Source of the DNA: Flavobacterium plurextorum
GTDB lineage: Bacteria; Bacteroidota; Bacteroidia; Flavobacteriales; Flavobacteriaceae
Length of the DNA: 64,000 nt
Direction of reading: 5' to 3'
NCBI RefSeq assembly: GCF_002217395.1
Contig: NZ_MUHD01000003.1
Coordinates: 238,060 to 302,059 of the forward strand
Part shown: piece by piece, positions 25,887 to 35,189 of the stretch
Layout: the number at the start of each line of letters is the position of its first letter
Position numbering within the stretch: position 1 is the stretch's first letter
The notes under the pieces: model-generated
Told to the model about the DNA's origin: nothing
The model's database searches: none
The model's input: the letters and a program-made list of their open reading frames with translations, nothing else
Program-made: the position numbers and the translations under genes

Positions 25887-27899
25887 TTATTTAAGTGGGT
25901 CAAATGATCCGCCCCATCCTTGAGTTTGTTCTAAATATGGAGAAGAATCTAATAATGATTGATAGATTCCGAAGAAATAGTATTCATTATACCATGTAAA
26001 TTTCCAATTGTTTGTAGTTGGATCTAAATTGTCTCTTTCTACAATTTTAAAATAATTGGTATACATATAATCTAAATACGCATCAAAATTGGCTAATGTT
26101 GTTCCGTTTATTGTTACAGGAAACGAAGCTGGTTCTCTATTAAGAACAGGTGCATTACCAGTTGCTACATAAAATGGATCACCAGTTCCGATGTAGTTTG
26201 TTCCATCAGCTTTCTTTGCTACGATGTAATAAGCTGTTCTTCTTGTTCCATTCAATGGCTTAACTCCAAGTCTTGATGTAGTTGCACCTGCATCAAAAAG
26301 TTTCCAACGTCTTAAATCATAAAAACGTTTATTTTCGTATGCAAACTCAATTGTTCTTTCATTTAATACTGCTGCAAAATGCTGATCTCTTGAACTTACT
26401 GCAGCCAGACCATAATGTCCGTCACCGTTTGTAATTCCTGCACGAGCTCTAACTGATTCAATCAAAGTTTTTCCTTCTGCCAAACTACCTACACCAATTG
26501 CACTTTCAGCTAAATTCAAAACAACTTCGGCAAAACGCATTTCCATATAATCAATTCCACTGTTCAAATATCCTGCAGAACTGCTTGATGCTTCGTTTGT
26601 TGCTTTTCTAAGATAAATACCACTAGAGTTAGCTCCTAATGTCTCTGTAAATTTATCAGGATTTGGTGCTGCAGTTGTTGGTGCTTTACTATACCAGCTG
26701 TAAGTCCATTGTTTAAATGCTGTATTTTCAGCATATTTCCAAGTTGCACCATTGTATGCAAAAGTTTTATAAAACCTAGGATCTCTATTTTTATAGAATA
26801 AAACAGGATTGTAAGCAGGATTTCCAACTATACTTTTTCCATCTGCCATAGGAAAAACGTCAACCATTTGCTTTGTAGGCGAAATAGTTCCATTTCCTCC
26901 TGATGCTTTAGATCTTACTGCTCTTTCCCATCCATTATTTTTTTGAGCATTTACTATTGTAGAATTGTTAAATCCAAAAACGATAACTGCTTCAGGATTT
27001 CCTACTTCTGCAAGCCACATATTTCCCCATGCAGTTCCATTTGCTGTTCCTCCAACTGAGAAAAGCCCTTTTCCATCTGCTTCTAAAAGCGTTTTTGCTT
27101 CAAGATTTGCGTCATAGGCACGTTTCCATCTTTGTGCGTCATCTGTTGGATTAAAAAGCGGACTTGCCCATGTTAATAATACTCTTCCTTTAAAAGCTGC
27201 TGCTGCGCCTGCTGTAATTCTACCCCAGTTTGCACTAGTCCATTTTACATCTTTCAATAACTCTTTTGACTTATCTAAATCTGATACAATTTGTTCGATA
27301 CATACTGATGTTGGGCTTCTAGGAATTTGAGAAACGGTTGATCCTTCATCGATAATAGGATTTTGAGCGGTTAAAACAATTGGCACACCACCATATAATT
27401 TTACCATTTCATAATACTGATAGGCTCTCCAAAAATACATCTGTCCTTTTAGTGGATTTTTGTCTGCATCGGCCATTCCATTTTTATCAATTTGCTCTAA
27501 GAAGATATTAATCTGTCTTAATCTCGTCCATGTATTATTTGCAATACTTGAAGAAACTCTGCTTCCAATATATGGAAGGCAGTTTGCATTGTTTGGAGAA
27601 ATAGTTGCCCAAATTTTATTCCAGTTTACTTCGCCTGTTAACTCTTCTGTTGTCTGCGAAAAATCGTCATTTCCACCAGCCGCTAAATCCCATGTATTAA
27701 CTGCTGCATTATTTCCCGGCAAAAACAATCCATAAACATAATCAACATATCCAGTAGCTAATGAAGGAACTTTAAATACATCTTCATTTACACCGTTAAA
27801 ATCTTTTTTCTCTTCAAGAAAATCATCATTACAGCTAGCCAAAGATAAAGCTGCTAAAACTGTAGTTAAACCTACTATTTTTATATATTTTATTTTCAT
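25887..27899 (-). CDS. SusD/RagB-family glycan-binding outer-membrane lipoprotein
   Basis: This 670-residue lipoprotein has a lipobox LSLASC near residue 23. It is the surface glycan-binding lid that works with the SusC transporter. The N-terminal SusD-like TPR-type helices run from ~40 to 330 (for example LRQINIFLEQIDKN, GQMYFWRAYQYYEMVKLYGG). The RagB/SusD C-terminal domain follows with the typical MRFAEVVLNLAESA and ERTIEFAYENKRFYDLRRW segments near 500-560. It is longer than the ~550-residue average, with insertions in the middle. It starts 21 bp after susC. Specificity should follow the locus (pectic oligosaccharides) but cannot be read from sequence. Confidence 0.96.
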   Translation of the reverse strand: MKIKYIKIVGLTTVLAALSLASCNDDFLEEKKDFNGVNEDVFKVPSLATGYVDYVYGLFLPGNNAAVNTWDLAAGGNDDFSQTTEELTGEVNWNKIWATISPNNANCLPYIGSRVSSSIANNTWTRLRQINIFLEQIDKNGMADADKNPLKGQMYFWRAYQYYEMVKLYGGVPIVLTAQNPIIDEGSTVSQIPRSPTSVCIEQIVSDLDKSKELLKDVKWTSANWGRITAGAAAAFKGRVLLTWASPLFNPTDDAQRWKRAYDANLEAKTLLEADGKGLFSVGGTANGTAWGNMWLAEVGNPEAVIVFGFNNSTIVNAQKNNGWERAVRSKASGGNGTISPTKQMVDVFPMADGKSIVGNPAYNPVLFYKNRDPRFYKTFAYNGATWKYAENTAFKQWTYSWYSKAPTTAAPNPDKFTETLGANSSGIYLRKATNEASSSSAGYLNSGIDYMEMRFAEVVLNLAESAIGVGSLAEGKTLIESVRARAGITNGDGHYGLAAVSSRDQHFAAVLNERTIEFAYENKRFYDLRRWKLFDAGATTSRLGVKPLNGTRRTAYYIVAKKADGTNYIGTGDPFYVATGNAPVLNREPASFPVTINGTTLANFDAYLDYMYTNYFKIVERDNLDPTTNNWKFTWYNEYYFFGIYQSLLDSSPYLEQTQGWGGSFDPLK

Positions 27900-27920
27900 A
27901 ATATCGTATTTTATGAGTTA

Positions 27921-30900
27921 TTAGAATCCTAAATTAAGTCCCAAAGAAATTGTTCGTAAAGTAGGATAATCTAAGTAACTACCGTTAGCTTCCTGAAAAC
28001 TATATGGATTATAAAGATTAAAAGGATTAAGTGCCACAAGATTAAACTTACAGCTGTTCATTTTAAGAGCTTTTAAAGCGCCTTCTGGCAATGCATAACT
28101 TAATGTTATGTTTCTACAAGCGATTCTAAATGAATCAACTTCCCAAAATTTAGATGCAACTGAGTTTATAGATTCAAAAGCTGGATTTGGCATTGATCCG
28201 TTTGGATTAACTGTTGGATCATATATATCATTCCAAATTGAAACTGTATTATCTACTATTTGCGGAATTTTAGTTTTTAAAGATTTTCTTGCTTGACTTC
28301 CAATGTCGCTCCATCCATTTCCAAACGAAGCATTAACAACTGTATTCAAACTAAATGATTTGTAGGCAAAACGCAAAGTAGTTCCGATAGAATATTGAGT
28401 ATTTGCTTTTGAAGCCAATTGTACTTGATCGTTTACATCGATAATACCATCTGGAGCAGCAAATTTTCCATTTCCTAAATATGCACCTCTTACATCTGAG
28501 TAATACAACATTCCTGGTTTAAGGTTTGCTACTGCTGTTCCAAATACCGAAGTAATATTATACTTACTCACATAAGCATTTATATCCTCCTGAGTTTTGA
28601 ACATACCTATGTAATCATATCCCCAAACTCCATTGTCTGATGAATATCCAGGTTTAGGATTCCATGGTTTTAAGATGTCCTCATCATTAAAGTCTCCTTT
28701 AATAACCTTATCTCCAGACCATCCAAAACGTAAATCAATTCCATAACTTGTGTCTTTACCAATTTTATCAGACCAGCCAACAGATAACTCATAACCATAT
28801 GTATCTACAGAACCATAGTTTTGTGCCGCTACTGTTCCTCCAATAGTAAAAGGAAGATTACCAGTTTTGTTTAATAGCAGATTAGTTCCTACATTATAAT
28901 ACGATTCTGCTGTAACGCTTAATCTATTATTTAAAAATCTTGCATCAACACCAAAATTCATTTTAAGCTCATCACTCCAAGTTGCGTCAGGATTTGGAGA
29001 AGCTTCCATTTTCCATCCATTTGTCAAATCTGAATTCCCTCCAAAAACACCACCTTTGTAACCTTGAAAAGTATAACGTTGTCTCCATAACCACGCCTTA
29101 GTATCATCTTTTCCTAAAAGACCAACAGAGTATCTTACTTTAAGAAAATCTATAACTGAAGATTTAAAAAAGTCTTCTTTAGACATTACCCATCCAACAG
29201 ATGCTGAATAAAAATTACCCCAATAGTTTTCAGGAGCAAACTTTGTAGAAGCATCAGATCTAAATAAGAACTCTGCCAAATATTTATCATCATATGCATA
29301 GTTTACCCTTCCAACATATGATAAAGATCCTGATTCACTTTTTGTAGTAGAACCATCAATTGGCCCAGTCGCAGTATTAAACTGTCCATTTGTACCTTCA
29401 AGAACATTTGATTTAAAAACAACCTCATTGTTAGATGTTGCTTCAGATCTTTCTATTGCAAATAAACCGCTTACGCTATGTTTTCCAAAAGTACGATCGT
29501 AAGAAAAATTCAAATTATACTGTTGAGATAAATTTGTTGTATTCGAAAAATACAAACGATTTCCGTTATCATAAAATTTTGATCTAAGCGGTGGTGTTGT
29601 AATATCGTCATTATAAATATGTCCATTAGTTCCCAAACCTGTAAATTGATACAAAGTGTATCCAGTACCAACTTGAGTTCCACGACCACTGCCCATAGTT
29701 CTCGCATATGCTCCTCTAGCCATTAATCCTTTTACGAAAGGAAATTTGTACTCTGTGTACATATTAATGGTCATTGTAGTCGCTGTAGTTTCAGCAAGAT
29801 TATTTAAACGTTTGATTTCGTTATAGTGATAACGTTGATTTCCATCGTTATTATTTGGAAGCTCCATTGGCAATCCATTTACATAATTTGGAATGTAAGG
29901 TACGTGCATCAATAATTTATTGTAATCATTCTCTTCAACCTCTCCTCCAATTTTATTGAACGTTTTAGTCTGATCTGAGTAAAAACCAGACAACTGAATT
30001 CCAGCTTTCCAATTACTTGATAATTTAATATCAGTACCTGCTCTAAAATTCCACTTTTCATAATCTAGAGTACTTAAATTACCATTTTGTTTATAGTAAG
30101 AAACTCCAGCAAAATAAGTAGCTTTATCTGTTCCGCCACTCACATTTAAGTTCTGTCTTAAGTTAAAAGAAGGCTTCCATTCGTCATCTAAATACGTATT
30201 TTTTAGAGTCTTGAAATATTCTAATTCATCATCTGAAAAGAAATACTGAGGATCTGTAATAGGCTGATTGTAACCATTAGGTCCATTCATTATATTCACA
30301 TACTTTCCAAATTCATAAGCATTTAACGTTTTTGTCTGGTACGTTTTGTCATTGACACCATAAGAACCACTATAAGTAAATTTTGGATCACCTTTTGTAC
30401 CTCTTTTTGTTGTTACTAAAACTACACCTTGAGCAGAACGTGCACCGTAAATTGCAGCAGCAGCATCTTTCAAGAATGAAATACTTTCAACCTCAGAGGC
30501 ATCTAAGTTATCAAACAAAGTACTGTCGTTCAAACCTTGTGCATCAATTTGTAACACACCATCAATTACATATAATGGATTAAGATTTCCACCATCTTTT
30601 GCTAATGAATAAGGCTGACGAATAGTTAAATTTGATTTTGCTCCAGGTCTTGTTGATCCACCTGAAACTCCAACTCCTAAAACTCGTCCTTGCAAAGCAG
30701 TTCCTAAATCACCAACAGGCAAATCTGAAATTTCACTCATCTTTGCGGTCACTACTGAACCCGTAAGATGGCTTTTCTTTTGACTTGCATATCCTACAAC
30801 AACGATGTTTTCTAATTGATTTGAATCTTCTTCTAATTTCGCATCAACTACTGTTCTTCCTGAAAGTGGTAATTCCTTCTTTTTCATTCCAATAAAAGAA

Positions 30901-31139
30901 AAAACCAATGTTCCTCCAGCTTTTACTTTAATCTGATACTGCCCATTAAAATCTGTAGTAACAGTATTTTTTGTAGACTTTTCAGTTACGTTTACTCCAG
31001 GCATTACTCCTCCTGAATTATCTGTAACCGTTCCTGTCACGGTTACAGTTCCTTGACTGTTTGTTGTTTGAGCATAACTCAGCACACTCATCAGTGTAAA
31101 CAAAAGAAAACTACATCTTTTTATAAGTGCTTGTTTCAT
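27921..31139 (-). CDS. SusC-family TonB-dependent oligosaccharide transporter
   Basis: This 1072-residue outer-membrane transporter has a signal peptide ending near LSYAQ. A carboxypeptidase-like regulatory domain (~30-110) begins VTVTGTVTDNSGGVMPGVNV. The TonB box region IVVVGYASQKK is near 112. The plug (~120-240) has the SusC-typical YGARSAQGVVLVTTKRG, and the rest is a 22-strand barrel ending in aromatic LGLNLGF. It has no STN domain, so it is not built to signal to an anti-sigma factor. It should import large pectic fragments together with the SusD protein. It is the first gene of block A, with its own promoter at 31278-31304 and a ~130-nt leader. Confidence 0.97.
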   Translation of the reverse strand: MKQALIKRCSFLLFTLMSVLSYAQTTNSQGTVTVTGTVTDNSGGVMPGVNVTEKSTKNTVTTDFNGQYQIKVKAGGTLVFSFIGMKKKELPLSGRTVVDAKLEEDSNQLENIVVVGYASQKKSHLTGSVVTAKMSEISDLPVGDLGTALQGRVLGVGVSGGSTRPGAKSNLTIRQPYSLAKDGGNLNPLYVIDGVLQIDAQGLNDSTLFDNLDASEVESISFLKDAAAAIYGARSAQGVVLVTTKRGTKGDPKFTYSGSYGVNDKTYQTKTLNAYEFGKYVNIMNGPNGYNQPITDPQYFFSDDELEYFKTLKNTYLDDEWKPSFNLRQNLNVSGGTDKATYFAGVSYYKQNGNLSTLDYEKWNFRAGTDIKLSSNWKAGIQLSGFYSDQTKTFNKIGGEVEENDYNKLLMHVPYIPNYVNGLPMELPNNNDGNQRYHYNEIKRLNNLAETTATTMTINMYTEYKFPFVKGLMARGAYARTMGSGRGTQVGTGYTLYQFTGLGTNGHIYNDDITTPPLRSKFYDNGNRLYFSNTTNLSQQYNLNFSYDRTFGKHSVSGLFAIERSEATSNNEVVFKSNVLEGTNGQFNTATGPIDGSTTKSESGSLSYVGRVNYAYDDKYLAEFLFRSDASTKFAPENYWGNFYSASVGWVMSKEDFFKSSVIDFLKVRYSVGLLGKDDTKAWLWRQRYTFQGYKGGVFGGNSDLTNGWKMEASPNPDATWSDELKMNFGVDARFLNNRLSVTAESYYNVGTNLLLNKTGNLPFTIGGTVAAQNYGSVDTYGYELSVGWSDKIGKDTSYGIDLRFGWSGDKVIKGDFNDEDILKPWNPKPGYSSDNGVWGYDYIGMFKTQEDINAYVSKYNITSVFGTAVANLKPGMLYYSDVRGAYLGNGKFAAPDGIIDVNDQVQLASKANTQYSIGTTLRFAYKSFSLNTVVNASFGNGWSDIGSQARKSLKTKIPQIVDNTVSIWNDIYDPTVNPNGSMPNPAFESINSVASKFWEVDSFRIACRNITLSYALPEGALKALKMNSCKFNLVALNPFNLYNPYSFQEANGSYLDYPTLRTISLGLNLGF

Positions 31140-31277
31140 AAATGTTTTTGTTTTGGTTAGGTTATTATTTAATGTTAGTTAGTCATGTTAAATGTGCCTC
31201 TTTATTTCTCTAAGATTCTAATGAAAACTTAAAGCGATAAAATTAAATGTTAAAAACACATTTATTTTTTTGTATCC

Positions 31278-31304
31278 CAAAAATATAACGATGATACATT
31301 ACAA
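31278..31304 (-). promoter_or_regulatory. Bacteroidota-type promoter of susC
   Basis: Read on the minus strand, TTG (31304-31302) is followed after 16 bp by TATTTTTG (31285-31278), an exact fit to TAnnTTTG. The spacing is one short of the usual range. Transcription would start near 31271, giving a leader of about 130 nt before the susC ATG. Confidence 0.6.
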
Positions 31305-31308
31305 CCGT

Positions 31309-31322
31309 CCTGCACTATCCTG
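31309..31322 (-). promoter_or_regulatory. candidate operator, CAGG direct repeat upstream of susC promoter
   Basis: On the minus strand this reads CAGGATAGTGCAGG, two CAGG half-sites 10 bp apart on the same helix face, 4 bp upstream of the -33 TTG. The only similar site found beside a promoter is CAGGACACTACAGG at 54331-54344. The position suits an activator touching RNA polymerase. Confidence 0.5.
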
Positions 31323-31831
31323 CTTTAATGGCATTATCTAAAAAAAAGGAACTCAAAAAAACAATATTAATAAAAAATAGAAAGAATAAGTGTGCGATAT
31401 CGAAAATTTAGGCAATATGTTTACGCATAATTAAATAGAAAGATCGCAATTTTAAGAAATACAGCAGAATCTTTATCAAAACTAAAAATTAGCTGTTAAT
31501 TTTGCAAAATAAGACTGTGAAGCCTTGAATTTTAAAGCGTTAACTTTACACTTATAATTCAAATAAGAAGTTTTTACTTATCTTTAACAAGAGATATTAG
31601 CGTAATAAAACTTACAAATATTGCAGCTTAAGGGTTTTGAATATTCCTTAAAAATTTCACAAAAAATATTTTTTTTTTAAACGTAAATTCTGACCAATAC
31701 TTTTTATAAGTGTAAAATGAACAAATATTCAAAATTATGTTCAAATATCGTTTACCGTAAAAAACATTAAAATGTTGGAATGGTCAAACATTGTCGAAAA
31801 GGAAGATTTTTTTTATTGTTGCGTTCTAATT

Positions 31832-32818
31832 TTATTTACTGGGATTCCATCCGTTTAGAACTAAATCTCTATTGTATTTTTTAGCATCTGTTTTTTTTAG
31901 CTGATGCGACCACGCAGCTCTTTGAGACAAATCTTTTGCACTCGATCCTTTACTTCCCAATTCAGCATAATATGCTGTTTTATCTTTATCTGGAAATCTT
32001 GTATCAATCCAAGCATTCCAACCTTCTGGAATAATATGAGAACCAATATCAGTATTGATAAAAACAGTTTGAGCATAAGGTCTCCAAGGTCTTCCTAAAA
32101 ACACTTTATCTACCTGTTTATCTTTAGCCGTAAGCTTACAATCTGTAAATACAAAACCATATGCTTGACCTTGCGGAGTTGAAGCTGCAGTAATATAAGA
32201 ATTAGTCAGACTCTCAATCGTACATTTATAAAAATAAGCTGTTGCGGCACCAAAAATAAAATCGGTTGTACCATTTATAAAACAGTTCTCAAAATAAATG
32301 CGAGTGTTCCCTTCTGATAAATAAAGCGTATCCTGATTTCCTAAAAGATTACAGTTTTTAACAATAACACGATCACTTTTAATATGAAGTGCAACTGCCT
32401 GCCCTACTCTTCCAGCTGTATTTTCAACAGTAAGGTTTTCGAGCGTACAATCATTTCCTTTAATCAAGAAAGAATAAGAAGTTCCTGTTCCAAATTCTTT
32501 TTTGCCCGATGCATCAATTTCTCTTAGTGGTTTTCCCGAATAATCATCAAATGAAATAATGGTTTTATTTCTGTCAAGACCTTTTAAAGTAATGAATGTT
32601 TTAGAAACTGGAATCTCTAATTTTTCGACATACTTTCCTGGCTTTATAGTTATTACAACACGTTTTTCTGAATTGTCTTTTACATTGTTTATTGCTTCCT
32701 GAATGGTTTTAAAATCTCCAGAACCATCTTGAGCAACGGTTAATGCCAATTTGTTATCGAGCGTTTGGGCTGATATTGAAAGTGTTGTTATTAAAAATAG
32801 AGCTAGAATGTATTTCAT
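31832..32818 (-). CDS. pectin methylesterase, CE8
   Basis: This 328-residue exported esterase removes methyl groups from homogalacturonan so that PL1 lyases and GH28 can cut. The signal peptide ends near TLSISAQ. The CE8 beta-helix landmarks are all present: TVAQDGSGDFKTIQEAI at the start, GNQDTLY near residue 161 (acid aspartate), DFIFG near 184 (nucleophile aspartate) and LGRPW near 243 (arginine). It is the last gene of block B, in the same orientation as susC, whose promoter lies downstream of it. The length is normal for a single-domain enzyme. Confidence 0.96.
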   Translation of the reverse strand: MKYILALFLITTLSISAQTLDNKLALTVAQDGSGDFKTIQEAINNVKDNSEKRVVITIKPGKYVEKLEIPVSKTFITLKGLDRNKTIISFDDYSGKPLREIDASGKKEFGTGTSYSFLIKGNDCTLENLTVENTAGRVGQAVALHIKSDRVIVKNCNLLGNQDTLYLSEGNTRIYFENCFINGTTDFIFGAATAYFYKCTIESLTNSYITAASTPQGQAYGFVFTDCKLTAKDKQVDKVFLGRPWRPYAQTVFINTDIGSHIIPEGWNAWIDTRFPDKDKTAYYAELGSKGSSAKDLSQRAAWSHQLKKTDAKKYNRDLVLNGWNPSK

Positions 32819-33041
32819 ATTGTTAGTTTAATTGATATTTAAAGTCTTGTTTTGTCATCTTGACGAAGGAAAGATCACACTCGAAATTCCCCAATCTTAA
32901 TCTCCAATCTTTGTGAAGCTCCTAGTGCGATTCCTCGTTCCTCGGAATGACAAACTGTACGATTAATATCCGTGACAAAATTAAAAATCTGTTTTAATCC
33001 GCGTTTTGCTAAGGGACAATCCGTTTTATCAGCGTAAAAAC
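32819..33041. repeat. repeat-filled gap: GTCAT...ATGAC element plus AATCCG words
   Basis: A 99-bp element (32853-32951) opens with GTCATCTTGACGAAGGA and closes with CCTCGGAATGAC, a diverged member of the GTCATTTCGA family. It is followed by AATCCG/CGGATT-type words up to 33040. A short open frame across it on the minus strand only reflects the repeat. Confidence 0.6.
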
Positions 33042-35066
33042 TTAATGCGACATCCAAACTGTCATTTCGCCTTTTCCTTTATTTCCCCATGCAAAATAAG
33101 GAATCAATTTTACGGGTACAGCAGTTGCATCTTTAGCCGAAAGCGGTTTGTACAACGTTTTATTCCATGAATTGTCAGCGCTTATTACAGCTTCTGCATC
33201 AATACTGACTAAATTTCTATTATTTAAGGTGAAATTATTAGTTAAAAATTTAGAATTCACATTTAAAGCCACATCATTTACACTTGTTTTTGCAGGAAGC
33301 TGATCTGACTCTAAACAATACACCAAAGGTCCTCTTTTTACAGCTACCTGATTTTTAACTTCTTCTACTAACGGATTGGCTTGCATTAACTCAACCGGCA
33401 TTGGAAGATTCAATTCGATGACATCTCCTTTTCTCCATTTTTGATTTAATTTCAAATACGTTCCAGAAATGATTTTATCACTAACCTTTGAATTATTAAC
33501 TGAAACCGAAGCATTCTGACTCCAACCCGGAATTCTTAAAAAGAAATTCTGTAAATCTTTTGGTGCTTTTACAATTTTCAACGTTATCTTTCCGTCCCAC
33601 GGATAATTAGTCTGCTGCTCTATTTCGATTTCTTCTCCACTTACATATTTAGTTTTTAACTGATTACTTCCGTATAAATTCACATACAAACCTTCTTTCG
33701 AAATATTGTAAGCATAATTTCCAACCTCGGCAATTGTTCTGGTTAAGTTTGGCGCACAGCAATTTGACAGTGCAATATAACCTTCACGCTCATTTCCCCA
33801 ACGCTGGTGAAATGGCAAATCGTTAGATACATTCAGCGGATTGTTATACAAGAATTTTTCTCCTTCCAAATCCATTCCCGAAAGTACACTGTTATATAAT
33901 GCCAATTCCACAATATCAGCATATTTGGCATCGCCTGTAATTTGAAGCATCCTCCAGTTCCATAAAACATTTCCAATATTGGCACAGGTTTCGGTATGAG
34001 CCGTAGCATTTGGCAACTGAAAAGGTCTTCCATAAGCCTGATGAATTTTCTGAACCACGGTTGGATCATAAGACGTTCCATCTGGCGAAACTCCATCGTA
34101 TAAAGAACCGCAAGCGCCTGTAATGTACATTTTTCGATACGTTACATCATCCCAAATCGATTCTAGATTGTCTAGTAATTTCTTCTCTCCTGTTTCAGCA
34201 TATAAATCGGCAACTCCAGCATAAAGGTAATTTGCTCTTACAGCATGACCCATTGCGGTTGTTTGTTCTCTAAACGGAATTCGATCTTGATTATCGTCAG
34301 TTCCGTCATTTGTAGTTCCTCTAATGTCAATTAAATTATTCGCTAATTCCAGATATTTCGGATTTTTCGTCGTTCTGTACATTTCGACAATTCCCATATA
34401 ATGTGACGGACAAATTGCATTTCGAGCCAATTCTGGAGAAGCCTTTTTGTAGAAATCATACAAGAAATCGGCAACACCTTTTGCAATATCCAAAAAGTTT
34501 GTTTTTCCTGTGGCACGATAATGAATACAAGCTGCAGTCATCAAATGTCCCATATTGTATTTCTCAAAACCCAATTGTTTTTTTACTTCTTCAGGTCCCA
34601 AAGTTCCCCAGCGTTCATCGATTAAAACCGGCGTATGAACATAACCGTCTTTACGTTGTACTTTCGCAAAAAGCGCAATGGCTTTATCCATTTGCGCATC
34701 TAGCTTTTTATCTTTGGTTACGGCATAAGTAGCTGCCATTCCTTCGAAAATCTTATAGAAATCGCCATCATGAAAAGATGGTCCTTTAAAAGTTCCTTTG
34801 CTTATCCCTGCCGCAATTTCGAAGTTTTTATAAGCATGCGAAATCTCATCGTTATGATACAAATCCCACATATAAGGCAGTGTATTTTTGGTTTCTACAT
34901 CAAATTGTTCTTTCCAAAAACCATTTGTCCATTTTACATCTTGCAGTCCTACACTCTGTAATTTAGAATACGGACTTTCTGAATTCGCAACCAAACCTTT
35001 ATTCTGTGCAAATACTCCAGCACTAACAAATAAAAAACTAAGGGAAACATTTAAAAAATTTTTCAT
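33042..35066 (-). CDS. GH127/DUF1680-type beta-L-arabinofuranosidase-like enzyme
   Basis: This 674-residue exported enzyme has a signal peptide ending near AGVFAQ. The ATG at 35066 was preferred to one 21 bp upstream because the signal peptide then starts normally with MKNFLN. It has the (alpha/alpha)6 barrel of the DUF1680 group. The zinc/cysteine site is visible: HTETC near residue 360 and NCC near 436 match the E-x-C and CC pairs that bind zinc and supply the cysteine nucleophile in HypBA1. At the place where HypBA1 has its acid/base glutamate, 16 residues before the ETC glutamate, this protein appears to have glutamine (IHQAYGRPF), so it may belong to a sister subgroup with a different acid. 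The likely role is removal of beta-L-arabinofuranose or a related furanoside from pectin side chains. Confidence 0.85.
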   Translation of the reverse strand: MKNFLNVSLSFLFVSAGVFAQNKGLVANSESPYSKLQSVGLQDVKWTNGFWKEQFDVETKNTLPYMWDLYHNDEISHAYKNFEIAAGISKGTFKGPSFHDGDFYKIFEGMAATYAVTKDKKLDAQMDKAIALFAKVQRKDGYVHTPVLIDERWGTLGPEEVKKQLGFEKYNMGHLMTAACIHYRATGKTNFLDIAKGVADFLYDFYKKASPELARNAICPSHYMGIVEMYRTTKNPKYLELANNLIDIRGTTNDGTDDNQDRIPFREQTTAMGHAVRANYLYAGVADLYAETGEKKLLDNLESIWDDVTYRKMYITGACGSLYDGVSPDGTSYDPTVVQKIHQAYGRPFQLPNATAHTETCANIGNVLWNWRMLQITGDAKYADIVELALYNSVLSGMDLEGEKFLYNNPLNVSNDLPFHQRWGNEREGYIALSNCCAPNLTRTIAEVGNYAYNISKEGLYVNLYGSNQLKTKYVSGEEIEIEQQTNYPWDGKITLKIVKAPKDLQNFFLRIPGWSQNASVSVNNSKVSDKIISGTYLKLNQKWRKGDVIELNLPMPVELMQANPLVEEVKNQVAVKRGPLVYCLESDQLPAKTSVNDVALNVNSKFLTNNFTLNNRNLVSIDAEAVISADNSWNKTLYKPLSAKDATAVPVKLIPYFAWGNKGKGEMTVWMSH

Positions 35067-35189
35067 TTTATTATCATTTTGAACCATATAAGAAATATAA
35101 GTTCATTTAAACTAAACTTTATTGAACTAGAACCACATAGCATTAAGTCAATCTTATAATTTCTTATATCACTTATATGGTCTAATAAT

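Larger units (their letters stand above)
31140..31831. other. 692-bp A/T-rich regulatory gap upstream of susC
   Basis: This is the longest non-coding stretch of the window. Its susC-proximal part holds a promoter (31278-31304) and a direct-repeat operator candidate (31309-31322). The remaining ~500 bp to the CE8 stop codon (31832) is very A/T rich with no open frame, no member of the dispersed repeat families and no clear terminator. A small RNA could sit here, but I cannot point to one. Confidence 0.6.

Noticed and set aside
31730..31737. Second TAnnTTTG-type box in the susC gap
   Set aside because: It fits the -7 pattern but has no -33 partner at 16-23 bp and would give a leader of nearly 600 nt.
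32875..33057. 60-codon open frame on the minus strand
   Set aside because: It runs through a dispersed GTCAT...ATGAC element and the AATCCG words next to it; the translation only reflects the repeat.
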